Shown here: piece by piece, positions 42,436-51,236 of the stretch
Position numbering within the stretch: the first letter of the stretch is position 1
How the letters are laid out: each line of letters starts with the position of its first letter
From: an uncultured Rubritalea sp.
Lineage (GTDB): Bacteria > Verrucomicrobiota > Verrucomicrobiia > Verrucomicrobiales > Akkermansiaceae
Direction: 5' to 3'
DNA: 64,000 nucleotides
Assembly: GCA_937132085.1 (NCBI GenBank)
Contig: CAKZNV010000107.1
Location: 39,484 to 103,483 of the forward strand
The notes under the pieces: model-generated
Told to the model about the DNA's origin: nothing
Database searches by the model: none
Seen by the model: only the letters and a program-made list of their open reading frames with translations
Program-made: the position numbers and the translations under genes

Positions 42436-43449
42436 ATGGCATTGCGTATTGATAAAGCTGTAGTCGGTGGATGGATAGATAATACGACTCCTGGTGTAAC
42501 TAGGGGAGGTATAGAAGTGCTCGGGATGAAGCGACCATTGGAGCTAGTGTTACGAGGTAATTGCCTCCGAGATCTGGCTGGCACTCGACTGGATTTTGTG
42601 AATCCCGACCCACAGCCTCAACCTGAACTAGTGGAGGTTCTACACGGTCTACATCGTGGTGTAGTGGGGGATATGACCGCTTCTCGCAAAGTGAAATTTC
42701 CTCTTGTCCCTCCGGAAGAATTTGAAGAATACTTGGAGCAGAAAAAGGAAATTCCATTCGACTGGCGAAACTGTATTTCGCTAGAATGGTATAGTCTGAC
42801 TAATGGTAGAGTAGTGCTAGAGGCGACAGGCTTTGAGCTGAAGTTGTCTGCTCATCATTGGGAGTTAGACGTGGCTGGAGAGGCAAAGCAACAAGCTGAT
42901 AACAGGATAGCGATGGAGCACTTTATGCAGCTTATTTCTTATGCTAATGAAGCGGAGTCTCATGTGAAACTAGACTTTGTGGATCAGGCGGATGAGTTTG
43001 AGTGGGAGAAGCGCTTGCGAGTGAGAGACACACTAGAAGAGGCTGCTATGTTTCTGTCGCAGCATCAGGCTGAAGAGGAATTTGATGAGCTAGTGGATGA
43101 GCAGATGCAGGGAAGATTTAGCCTAGTGAAGAGGGCGTATCGCTTACAATCCGAGGTGCTGTTTCACCTAGGGAATTCATTTTTGGATCATGGTGCGAGA
43201 GGTGATTTAGCTCTGGCTGTCGGCTATATTTTCGATAGTTTGGACGAAGCATGGCCTGAGGGCGATCGAGAGCTTGAGAATGGTTTCAAGATTGCTATTT
43301 TGAAGCGCTCTATCGATGCGTGTGTTTCGGCGATAGCCTCCTGCAATACTCTAGAATTAGAGGATGATGGTTTTGAGGCTCTAAGGAGTGATGTATTTGT
43401 GATGCGTGATGCAATGATCGATATGACGCATGAACTTAGAAATGATTAA
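42436..43449 (+). CDS. Conserved hypothetical protein, ~337 aa
   Basis: The start is either Met 42436 (MALRIDKAVVGG) or 42409 in the track; the former is more natural. The N-terminal ~60 residues have an OB-like pattern (GWIDNTTPGVTRGGIEVLGM ... LELVLRGNCLRDLAGTRLDFVNP) that I recall as a conserved unknown bacterial family. The middle has EWYSLTNGRVVLEATGFELKL, and the C-terminal half is helical. No signal peptide, no catalytic motif. Confidence 0.65.
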   Translation: MALRIDKAVVGGWIDNTTPGVTRGGIEVLGMKRPLELVLRGNCLRDLAGTRLDFVNPDPQPQPELVEVLHGLHRGVVGDMTASRKVKFPLVPPEEFEEYLEQKKEIPFDWRNCISLEWYSLTNGRVVLEATGFELKLSAHHWELDVAGEAKQQADNRIAMEHFMQLISYANEAESHVKLDFVDQADEFEWEKRLRVRDTLEEAAMFLSQHQAEEEFDELVDEQMQGRFSLVKRAYRLQSEVLFHLGNSFLDHGARGDLALAVGYIFDSLDEAWPEGDRELENGFKIAILKRSIDACVSAIASCNTLELEDDGFEALRSDVFVMRDAMIDMTHELRND

Positions 43450-43530
43450 ACTATTTTCTAATCTCTAGGCTAGTGACGCGGCTCACTTGACGGTTGCAAA
43501 TCGGCGCTGTCTATTATAGAGATTAGCGCA

Positions 43531-44877
43531 ATGAACATTATCATCGTAGGAGCGGGGGAAGTAGGGCGCCACTTAGCAGAATCGTTATCACGAGAAGCGC
43601 ATAGCATCGTGGTGATCGAGGAAAATGCAGCTTTGGCCCACGAACTTGAGCAGTCACTGGATGCAAAGGTTATTCATGGAGATGGCACCTCTATTAGTGT
43701 TTTGTTAGATGCTGATGTAGGGAGTTCAGACCTCTTCCTAGCACTCACTAGTGATAACTCGGTGAATATGATGGTGGCATCTATGGCTTCAAAGCTAGAG
43801 GCTGGTAGAGTTGTTTGCAGAGTTCACCCAGGGCTGCAACGTGAGGAGTGGCTATTTGACTATCGCGGGCATTTTGGGATCGATCATATTTTCAGCTCTG
43901 AGAGACTCAGTGCTATGGAGTTAGCGAAGTTCATTCGTAACCCAGACTCACTGGTAGTAGAGGAGATAGCGAGAGGCAAGATTGAGCTCCAGCAGGTAAG
44001 AATCTGTGATAGCAGTGATGCGGTGGGCAAGATGCTAATGAAGCTGAAAGCTCCTGAGCGCACCAGAGTAGCTGCTATTACAAGAGGGGGAGAACATTTC
44101 GTTCCTAACGCAAGGACAACACTTGAAGCAGGAGATGTGGTAACGATTTTTGGTGAGCCTAGAAAACTTAGAGATTTAGCGAACAGACTGCAAAAAGAAG
44201 GGGGCAAGGATGATCTTATCCATGTTGTTATCTTCGGTGGTGGTGAGTATGGATTTTCGTTAGCCCAGATGCTAGAGAGCTGGAACTGTAAGGTGAGAAT
44301 TATTGAGAAAGACCCTGTGGTAGCACAGGAGTTGATAGATAGACTCTCTAACACGACGGTGATCAATACGGATGGAACAGTGCTCTCTGAACTAGAAGAA
44401 GAGCAGGTCGGAGATGCTGATTTCTTCGTGGCTACGAGTGGGAGTGATGAGGATAATGTGATGACCTGTCTACAGGCTCACAACCTAGGAACTAAAAACT
44501 GTCTGACACTGATTCACCGAGCTGACTATGCGAAAGCGATTAGTGCTAGTGGCCGTCACTTTGGTATGCTTGCTGCGGTGAGCCCTCGTGAGGCTTGTCG
44601 TAGAGATTTGGAGAAATTTATTACTTCTGATCAGTTCCACATTGTCAAAAAGCTCGGTGCAGGCGAGGTGATCGAGACGACTGTAGCGAGTGGATCTATC
44701 GTAGCACAGAAGACTGTGGGCGAAGTAGAGTGGCCTGAAGGCTGCGTTCTTGTCGCTAAGATGCATGGCTTGCATGCGGCTGTGCCGGGGCCTGATGATG
44801 TCCTTGAGCCTGGTGATGTGGTGTATGCGATGGTTACTCCTAAGGTTCGTAAAAAGTTCCTAAAACTAGTGAGGTAA
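43531..44877 (+). CDS. trkA: Trk potassium uptake regulator TrkA
   Basis: A 448-aa cytosolic NAD(H)-binding gating subunit with two RCK units: MNIIIVGAGEVGRHLAESLS (GxGxxG) and at ~residue 230 HVVIFGGGEYGFSLAQMLE (second Rossmann motif), each followed by a TrkA-C domain (GDVVTIFGEPRKLRDLAN and GDVVYAMVTPKVRKKFLKL). It regulates a TrkH/TrkG channel that is not in this window. Confidence 0.92.
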   Translation: MNIIIVGAGEVGRHLAESLSREAHSIVVIEENAALAHELEQSLDAKVIHGDGTSISVLLDADVGSSDLFLALTSDNSVNMMVASMASKLEAGRVVCRVHPGLQREEWLFDYRGHFGIDHIFSSERLSAMELAKFIRNPDSLVVEEIARGKIELQQVRICDSSDAVGKMLMKLKAPERTRVAAITRGGEHFVPNARTTLEAGDVVTIFGEPRKLRDLANRLQKEGGKDDLIHVVIFGGGEYGFSLAQMLESWNCKVRIIEKDPVVAQELIDRLSNTTVINTDGTVLSELEEEQVGDADFFVATSGSDEDNVMTCLQAHNLGTKNCLTLIHRADYAKAISASGRHFGMLAAVSPREACRRDLEKFITSDQFHIVKKLGAGEVIETTVASGSIVAQKTVGEVEWPEGCVLVAKMHGLHAAVPGPDDVLEPGDVVYAMVTPKVRKKFLKLVR

Positions 44878-44943
44878 TCTCTCTCAGAAGAGATGTCTTC
44901 ACAATGGGTTGACAATAATTAAGCTCAATAGTAGTCATCGGCT

Positions 44944-46455
44944 ATGAACTCTATTGAGCTTACAGAAAACGGATTGATCAAGAACCCAGATGTGGTTCTC
45001 ATAGGTGGTGGCATAATGAGCGCCACGCTAGGTGTGATGCTAAAAAAGCTGAACCCTGAAATGACAATCCAGATCGTAGAGTTGCTCTCATCAGTTGCGC
45101 TCGAGAGTAGTCACGCTTGGAACAATGCTGGCACTGGCCATGCTGCTCTATGTGAACTGAACTACACTCCATTGAATGAAAATGGTGAGATTGAGATAGA
45201 TAAAGCGATTAAGATTAATGAAGAATTTGAGTTGTCTAAGCAGTTCTGGGCATTTCTTACTGAAGAAGGTGTGATTGAAAATCCATCTGACTTTATCCGC
45301 AGAGTGCCACACATGAGCTTCGTAAATGGTGAAGAGAATGTCGACTACCTGAAGAAGCGATTTGAAGCAATGCAGGGACACCATTTCTTCGATGATATGG
45401 AGTTTACTTCTGACCATGATAAGATCTCCGAGTGGACTCCATTGCTAGATAAGGGCAGAAATGATTCTGAAAAGATTGCTGTCACACGTGTCCAGAATGG
45501 AACAGATATTGATTTCGGTTCACTGACTAAAGTGTTATTTAACTATCTCGTGAGTCTTCCGGGAGTAGAACTTTCTACTGAGACAGCAGTGAGAGATTTA
45601 GATGAAGAGAAAGACGGAAGCTGGGAAGTGAAAGTTAAAAAGGTAGGCGATTTCTTCTCTGAGAAGATCCACACACCATTCGTCTTTATCGGAGCTGGTG
45701 GAGGCTCACTGAAGCTACTGCAGAAGTCTGACATTAAAGAAGGTCGTGGTTTTGGCGGTTTCCCTGTAAGTGGACAGTTCCTAGTTTGTAAGAACGAAGA
45801 TCTGGTCAACGAACACAGTGCTAAGGTCTATGGTAAAGCAGCTGTAGGCGCTCCTCCTATGTCAGTGCCTCACCTAGATACAAGAGTCATTCAGGGGAAG
45901 AAGAGTCTCTTGTTTGGACCATACGCAGGATTTTCTCCTAAGTTCCTTAAGCGTGGTTCTATGCTAGATCTACTTTCCACTGTATCGCTCGATAACATCA
46001 AGCCGATGATCGCAGCAGGACTCGCTAACATGAGTCTCACAGAATACCTTTATCAGGAAGTAATGAACTCTCATGTTGATAGAATGGACATACTTAGAGA
46101 GTTCTTCCCTGACGCTAAAGATGATGAGTGGGAGCTAGTGACCGCTGGTCAGAGAGTTCAGATCATCAAGAAGGATGAGGTAAAAGGTGGTAAGTTGCAG
46201 TTTGGCACTGAAGTGGTGGCTTCGGCAAACGGCTCAATGGCAGCTTTGTTAGGAGCTAGTCCTGGAGCATCGACTTCCGTTGCTGTTATCTTAGAGGTCT
46301 TAGATCGCTGCTTCACAGAGCAAATGCAGACATCTGACTGGAAAGAAAAGATGAAGAAGATGGTGCAGACCTACGATGTAACTCTTTCGGAGAACAAGGA
46401 TCTCTATGAAGAAGTGAATCCAAAGGTTAATCAAACTCTAGGCATCCAAGCCTAG
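44944..46455 (+). CDS. mqo: Malate:quinone oxidoreductase
   Basis: A 503-aa FAD enzyme: DVVLIGGGIMSATLGVMLKKLNPEMTIQIVELL (FAD motif) followed by the Mqo hallmark ESSHAWNNAGTGHAALCELNYTP, then FIRRVPHMSFVNGEENVDYLKKR, GTDIDFGSLTKVL, VFIGAGGGSLKLLQKS and GRGFGGFPVSGQFLVC. It oxidises malate to oxaloacetate and reduces the quinone pool from the cytoplasmic face. Length is normal. Confidence 0.96.
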   Translation: MNSIELTENGLIKNPDVVLIGGGIMSATLGVMLKKLNPEMTIQIVELLSSVALESSHAWNNAGTGHAALCELNYTPLNENGEIEIDKAIKINEEFELSKQFWAFLTEEGVIENPSDFIRRVPHMSFVNGEENVDYLKKRFEAMQGHHFFDDMEFTSDHDKISEWTPLLDKGRNDSEKIAVTRVQNGTDIDFGSLTKVLFNYLVSLPGVELSTETAVRDLDEEKDGSWEVKVKKVGDFFSEKIHTPFVFIGAGGGSLKLLQKSDIKEGRGFGGFPVSGQFLVCKNEDLVNEHSAKVYGKAAVGAPPMSVPHLDTRVIQGKKSLLFGPYAGFSPKFLKRGSMLDLLSTVSLDNIKPMIAAGLANMSLTEYLYQEVMNSHVDRMDILREFFPDAKDDEWELVTAGQRVQIIKKDEVKGGKLQFGTEVVASANGSMAALLGASPGASTSVAVILEVLDRCFTEQMQTSDWKEKMKKMVQTYDVTLSENKDLYEEVNPKVNQTLGIQA

Positions 46456-46475
46456 AGTTGGTGGTTCGTCTGCAG

Positions 46476-47345
46476 TTAGCGATCAGCTAGCTCGTAGTTG
46501 AACTGGATGGATTGACGTAGAGCCTTCATGAGTTTAATGAGAGGTTCTTTGGTGCAGGCTGCTTCTCTGCATTCACTATCTATGAAGTAGTCTTTACTGA
46601 TGTTTTTACCGATTTCATCATAGTGTTCCATGATCTTGCCATCTAATAGACCGAGCTGTGAACGATAGTGAGAAATTGCTTTGTTCGCTTTCCCCATGAT
46701 CTCGTAATTATTCGTAGCGTCATCCTTATAGCTTGTTCTGTTAGAGTAAATACTATCAGATATCTTTTTGAGAATAGCTCTTTGCTTGCTTAGTTCGCCG
46801 TCACAAGTGATTTTACTTTCTTTGAGGTTACTGAATTTTTCTTTCAGCCTAGCGATGTTCAGTTCTTCGACATTAATCTCTTCAGCATCAGCATGATTAT
46901 CGATGAGTGTCTGTAGTTTAAGGATAGTTCCGTCGTAGAGTCTTCGGATATTGTTAGCTACTCGTGAGATGTCGTGCTGTTGAGTTTCTATCTCTTTCAC
47001 TCTGACAGTTTGCTTAGCTAGCATGTCTTCGAGGTTCAGGTCACCCACGTTGCTTTTACCTTCAAACCGAGTTTTCTTGTTCTGCTTGATGGATTCTACC
47101 TTATCTTTGACTTCTTGGATCTTATCAGAAATCTCAGCTCTCTGTTTGAGTAGATTCTTGATATTCCAATAATTAACTTTGTAGAGGTCTAGTTGTTCGG
47201 TGTTTTGCCAAACGCTTCGGCCTAAAATATCTTCAGCTTCACGGAGAAGCTGAAGCTCAGTAGCGGCATCATTGAGCCGCTTCTGCTTGTTTAGGAAGCC
47301 AAATTTCTTAAGAAATTTGGCGAAGATGAACTGTCTCTTAGTCAT
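46476..47345 (-). CDS. Coiled-coil hypothetical protein
   Basis: I start at Met 47345 (MTKRQFIFAKFLKKFGF), which overlaps no essential acsA sequence and follows the acsA stop by 1 nt. The ~289-residue product is nearly all charged helix with heptad-like spacing (QRAEISDKIQEVKDKVESIKQ, NIARLKEKFSNLKESKITC). It has no signal peptide or membrane helix. Co-transcription with acsA is likely from spacing, but function is unknown. Confidence 0.6.
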   Translation of the reverse strand: MTKRQFIFAKFLKKFGFLNKQKRLNDAATELQLLREAEDILGRSVWQNTEQLDLYKVNYWNIKNLLKQRAEISDKIQEVKDKVESIKQNKKTRFEGKSNVGDLNLEDMLAKQTVRVKEIETQQHDISRVANNIRRLYDGTILKLQTLIDNHADAEEINVEELNIARLKEKFSNLKESKITCDGELSKQRAILKKISDSIYSNRTSYKDDATNNYEIMGKANKAISHYRSQLGLLDGKIMEHYDEIGKNISKDYFIDSECREAACTKEPLIKLMKALRQSIQFNYELADR

Positions 47346-47346
47346 G

Positions 47347-49305
47347 CTAGGTTGCTTGCATTGATTTCTGCAATACGTCAATCACTTTACTGTCTTCAAG
47401 TGTAGTAACATTACCTGTGACTTTACCCGTCTTAACGAGTTCCTTGAGTAGTCTGCGCATGATCTTACCAGAGCGAGTCTTAGGTAGGGCAGGGGTGAAG
47501 TGGATCGCATCAGGTTTAGCAATAGCTCCGATGACTTTACCAACGTGATTTCTAAGCTCTTTCTTAAGTGCGTCAGTATCTTTAACACCAGTTTTCAGAG
47601 TCACGAAGCAGACGATGGATTCACCTTTGATCTCATGTGGTTTACCTACGACAGCGGCTTCAGCTACTGTTTTATGAGAAACCAGTGAACTTTCCACCTC
47701 GGCTGTGCCGAGTCTGTGACCAGAGACGTTGAGAACATCATCGAGACGACCTACGATGTAGATATTGCCTTTCTTGTCCTTACGAGCACCATCACCAGCA
47801 GTGTAAACACCCGGGTAGTCGCTCCAGTAAGTGTCTTTATAGCGCTTTTTGTCTTTGTAGATATTACGCAACATAGATGGCCATGGCTTGCGGATAACAA
47901 GTTTCCCTGGGACGTCTGGCTTACACTCGTTGCCTTCTTCGTCTAGAATTGCCGCATCCACTCCGAAGAATGGTAGTGTGGCTGTTCCAGGCTTAATCGG
48001 TGTGCACCCAGGTAGTGGTGAGATCATCACAGCACCAGTTTCTGTCTGCCACCATGTGTCCACGATAGGGCATCTGCCACCACCGATTTTCTCATAATAC
48101 CAGAGCCATGCAGCTGGGTTGATCGGCTCACCAACGGTGCCTAACAGACGTAGTGATGAGAGATCATGCTTATCCACATGTTCGTCACCAGCCTTGATAA
48201 ATGCTCGGATCGCTGTCGGTGCAGTGTAGAAGATAGATACGCCGTATTCTTCGATGATACTCCAGAAGCGATTCCACTCTGGGTAGTTCGGAGCACCTTC
48301 ATACATGATCTGTGTGACGCCATTTAGCAGCGGTCCATAGGTAATGTATGAGTGACCAGTGATCCAGCCCACATCAGCGGTGCACCAGAAGACATCGTCT
48401 TCCTTCATGTCGAAAATATATTTGCAGGTAGTGTAAGTGCCGACCATGTATCCACCAGCAGTGTGGAGGATTCCCTTAGGCTTACCAGTAGAACCAGAAG
48501 TGTAGAGGATGAAGAGAGGGTGTTCAGCATTGAAGCCCTTTGGCTTGTGAGTTCCTGGCATGTCTGCGATAGCATCATCCCACCACTTATCGCGGCCTTT
48601 TTTCATGGTCACATCATTGCCGACTCTTTTCTGAACGATAACAGTTTTGACAGTCTTGTTGCCTTTGAGAGCTTCATCGACGTTAGCTTTGAGAGCAACT
48701 GTTCCGCCTCGGCGCCAGCCACCATCACAGGTGATCACAGCTACTGCTTCTGAGTCATCGAGTCTGTCCTTGATAGATTCAGCGGAGAAACCACCGAATA
48801 CTACTGAGTGCACAGCGCCGATACGTGCACAGGCTAGCATGGCGATCGTTGCCTCAGGAGTCATTGGCATATAGATAATGACATTGTCCTTAGGTTTGAT
48901 TCCTTCGGCGATTAGAGCATTTGCGAATCTAGATACATCACGGAGAAGCTGGCGGTAAGTGATCACACGCTTGTCTCCTGGCTCACCTTCCCAGATAATA
49001 GCAGCCTTGTTACCGCGGCCTTCTTCTACATGGCGGTCCACACAGTTTTCACAGACGTTAAGTTTAGCTCCGCTGAACCACTTGGCATTTGGGGCTTTCC
49101 AGTCGAGAACCTTGTCCCACTTCTTTTGCCATTTCAGTTCTTTAGCTTCTCTTGCCCAGAACACATTCGGCTTGTCGATAGACTCAGCGTGCATGCGTTT
49201 GTATTGTGCCATGCTTTTAACTCTGGCATTTTTCGAAAATTCTTTGGATGGTTTGAACTCAGTATTTTCGTCTATCTCGATGGCTTTTTTGGCTTTCTTG
49301 GGCAT
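47347..49305 (-). CDS. acsA: Acetyl-CoA synthetase (AMP-forming)
   Basis: A 652-aa ANL-superfamily enzyme. Motifs: IIYMPMTPEATIAMLACARIGAVHSVVFGGFS, the P-loop ILYTSGSTGKPKGILHT, DVGWITGHSYITYGPL, VDTWWQTETGAVMISPLPG, YWSDYPGVYTAGDGA, GRLDDVLNVSGHRLGTAEVE and the terminal KTRSGKIMRRLLK, whose Lys is the usual acetylation site. It activates acetate to acetyl-CoA via acetyl-AMP. The N-terminus is Lys-rich (MPKKAKKAIEIDEN). Together with mqo nearby it supports acetate and TCA-cycle use. Confidence 0.97.
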   Translation of the reverse strand: MPKKAKKAIEIDENTEFKPSKEFSKNARVKSMAQYKRMHAESIDKPNVFWAREAKELKWQKKWDKVLDWKAPNAKWFSGAKLNVCENCVDRHVEEGRGNKAAIIWEGEPGDKRVITYRQLLRDVSRFANALIAEGIKPKDNVIIYMPMTPEATIAMLACARIGAVHSVVFGGFSAESIKDRLDDSEAVAVITCDGGWRRGGTVALKANVDEALKGNKTVKTVIVQKRVGNDVTMKKGRDKWWDDAIADMPGTHKPKGFNAEHPLFILYTSGSTGKPKGILHTAGGYMVGTYTTCKYIFDMKEDDVFWCTADVGWITGHSYITYGPLLNGVTQIMYEGAPNYPEWNRFWSIIEEYGVSIFYTAPTAIRAFIKAGDEHVDKHDLSSLRLLGTVGEPINPAAWLWYYEKIGGGRCPIVDTWWQTETGAVMISPLPGCTPIKPGTATLPFFGVDAAILDEEGNECKPDVPGKLVIRKPWPSMLRNIYKDKKRYKDTYWSDYPGVYTAGDGARKDKKGNIYIVGRLDDVLNVSGHRLGTAEVESSLVSHKTVAEAAVVGKPHEIKGESIVCFVTLKTGVKDTDALKKELRNHVGKVIGAIAKPDAIHFTPALPKTRSGKIMRRLLKELVKTGKVTGNVTTLEDSKVIDVLQKSMQAT

Positions 49306-49363
49306 GATGAATTTTGATGTTAGGGTGAAAAATAATTTAGTGGAGATAAACTAGCAAAATAAA

Positions 49364-49411
49364 AGGGCTGAACACAACTACGTTTTCGTAAAAACGTGTC
49401 TGTTCAGCCCT
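49364..49411 (-). terminator. Nested palindrome terminator after the M42 peptidase gene
   Basis: AGGGCTGAACA and TGTTCAGCCCT form a perfect 11-bp stem that encloses a second hairpin ACGTTTT...AAAACGT. Read on the minus strand it is followed by TTTATTTTG, fitting an intrinsic terminator of the 49447-50673 gene. Confidence 0.88.
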
Positions 49412-49446
49412 AGCTAATTAATCTAACAGATTAACTATCGATATAT

Positions 49447-50673
49447 CTAAAGAGTAGAAGCGTTGTCTAGTCTCGCATAGTTGTTCTTGAGGTCGTCACG
49501 ATTAATGCCCTTACCTTTATTCATCTTATCGAGCGCGATGAATGATGCTTCCATACCAGCGATGGCAGAGAGGACGTCAGCAGTGTGTCCAGTCTCAGAG
49601 ATAGTGTGCATGTTACGGATAGGGAATCCAATAGATGTAGCAGCTGCATCGAATCCTGCTAGTGCAGCAGCCATCGCATCAGTGCCTGTGTCTCTACCTG
49701 AGAAATCTAACTGATAAGGAATTTCTTCGCCTTGGCATGCCTTCTCGATCAGAGCTACGAGGAAATCACTCGTGATAGAACCGTTCGTTAGAGAGAATCC
49801 TTTGCCCATTGTTAGAGAGTTCATCTTCTTAGCTCCTAAGTTCGGAGCAGCATCGTAGTCGTGGTTCACGTCAGCACCGATGAGGATGTCTGGCTTTAGT
49901 TCACCAGCGATTGCTGTTGCACCAAATCTGCCAATCTCTTCGTGCGTAGCCATTGTGTAGAGCACACGGATGTTCTTTAGCTGCTTCTTCGCAAAGATAC
50001 GAACGAGCTCAGCTACTACGAAACAACCGAGTCCGTTATCGAGATAGGCGCCGTAAAATGAGTCTTTTGAGAAGCCTCTGCGGATTGGGCGGTCGAGAAT
50101 GATCGGGTCACCAGCACGGATACCTAGCTTCTCAATTTGTTCCTTAGGCTTGTCACCTGAGACCTGAAGTTCTAGATAGAGTTCAGTCGGCTTGATGCCT
50201 TGGTCGCCAGTGCGCTGCTTAGGATCTGAGAAGTGGATCGCACCGAGAGCTTCGATAGTTCCACCTTCGATGAGTCTATATTTACCAGGATTCTTTGGCT
50301 CTTGTGAGAAGAGTTTGACCTCGTGGCCGATGAGTGTGCAGGGGAGGAATGAGTCGCTGTTGACCCAGATCTTACCATCTGCTCCGATGCTGCGGACTTG
50401 GAGACGGATCTTGTCAGCATGTCCTACGATCATTACTGAAACGCGATCATCTTCACCTGGGTGAGAGTCGAGCACGATTCCTGCATTGCCTTTAAATTGG
50501 TGAATTTCCCAAGACTTAGGTTTGATCTTTTCAAAGAATGGTTTGAGCACTCCGTAAGTCATTGCTGCCTCAAGTCCGATTGGGCTTGGTGCTGCAAGGA
50601 TTTCCTTCATGAAGTCAAATTGCTTAGCTGGCATGGATTTCTCCCATGCTGGTTTAGTTTTCTTAGTAGCCAT
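49447..50673 (-). CDS. M42 family aminopeptidase (glutamyl aminopeptidase-like)
   Basis: Start at Met 50673 (MATKKTKPAWEKSMPAKQFDF), 408 aa. The M42 dinuclear zinc peptidase pattern is present: LAAPSPIGLEAAM, SVMIVGHADKIRLQVRSI (zinc His/Asp), FYGAYLDNGLGCFVVAEL, RVLYTMATHEEIGRFGA (catalytic Glu pair), DILIGADVNHDYDAAP and SETGHTADVLSAIAGMEA (zinc His). It removes N-terminal residues from peptides, forming a tetrahedral dodecamer in known members. Confidence 0.88.
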   Translation of the reverse strand: MATKKTKPAWEKSMPAKQFDFMKEILAAPSPIGLEAAMTYGVLKPFFEKIKPKSWEIHQFKGNAGIVLDSHPGEDDRVSVMIVGHADKIRLQVRSIGADGKIWVNSDSFLPCTLIGHEVKLFSQEPKNPGKYRLIEGGTIEALGAIHFSDPKQRTGDQGIKPTELYLELQVSGDKPKEQIEKLGIRAGDPIILDRPIRRGFSKDSFYGAYLDNGLGCFVVAELVRIFAKKQLKNIRVLYTMATHEEIGRFGATAIAGELKPDILIGADVNHDYDAAPNLGAKKMNSLTMGKGFSLTNGSITSDFLVALIEKACQGEEIPYQLDFSGRDTGTDAMAAALAGFDAAATSIGFPIRNMHTISETGHTADVLSAIAGMEASFIALDKMNKGKGINRDDLKNNYARLDNASTL

Positions 50674-50819
50674 AATAATATTGTTTGTCTGTAGTGGTAG
50701 TTTTTTACTAGAGCCACCGTGAACCACCGACTATTGGATACAAGAGAAATTTCCTGAAATTGTGAACTTGTTATCTAGAAGGGGAAGCTATGATCTTTGG
50801 ACTATTGCCCTGACCTTTA

Positions 50820-51181
50820 TTGGCTGAATGCCAATGTCATACCAGCATAGGGAAAGGAGTGAAGCGACGCATCCCTATGTAAAATAGAATGAGTGAAGTT
50901 GGCTGAAGGCCAACCTTATACCATTTGAATAGTTATTGGATTGTTTCTCTCTAGATCAGCTTTGCTACAAATTCAAATACTTCAACTCAAACTATTGCTC
51001 CAGAATAACTGCGAAGATGGTATTAGTGCTGATTAGAATGATGATACACATTAAGGCTATTATAGAATTACGTTTATATAGCGCTAAGGTTCACTTTCAG
51101 CGAACGTGTTATAATCCATGCCAACATAGGGATGCGGCGATGCCTTTCCCTATGCTGATAAAAATTTAGCCTTCAGCTAAA
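50820..51181. repeat. Palindromic repeat array, CTTCA/TGAAG-loop family
   Basis: Hairpins TTGGC-TGAAT-GCCAA (50820), GTTGGC-TGAAG-GCCAAC (50898), GTTCAC-TTTCA-GCGAAC (51089, one mismatch) and TTTAGC-CTTCA-GCTAAA (51165) flank copies of CATAGGGA...TCCCTATG stems with the GAAGCGACGCATC and GATGCGGCGATGC spacers. No coding gene is visible between 50674 and 51236. Confidence 0.7.
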
Positions 51182-51236
51182 CTGTTCAAGACGAGCGGAA
51201 TGGTGAGAGCTCAGATGTGTATAAAAGTCAAAACTA

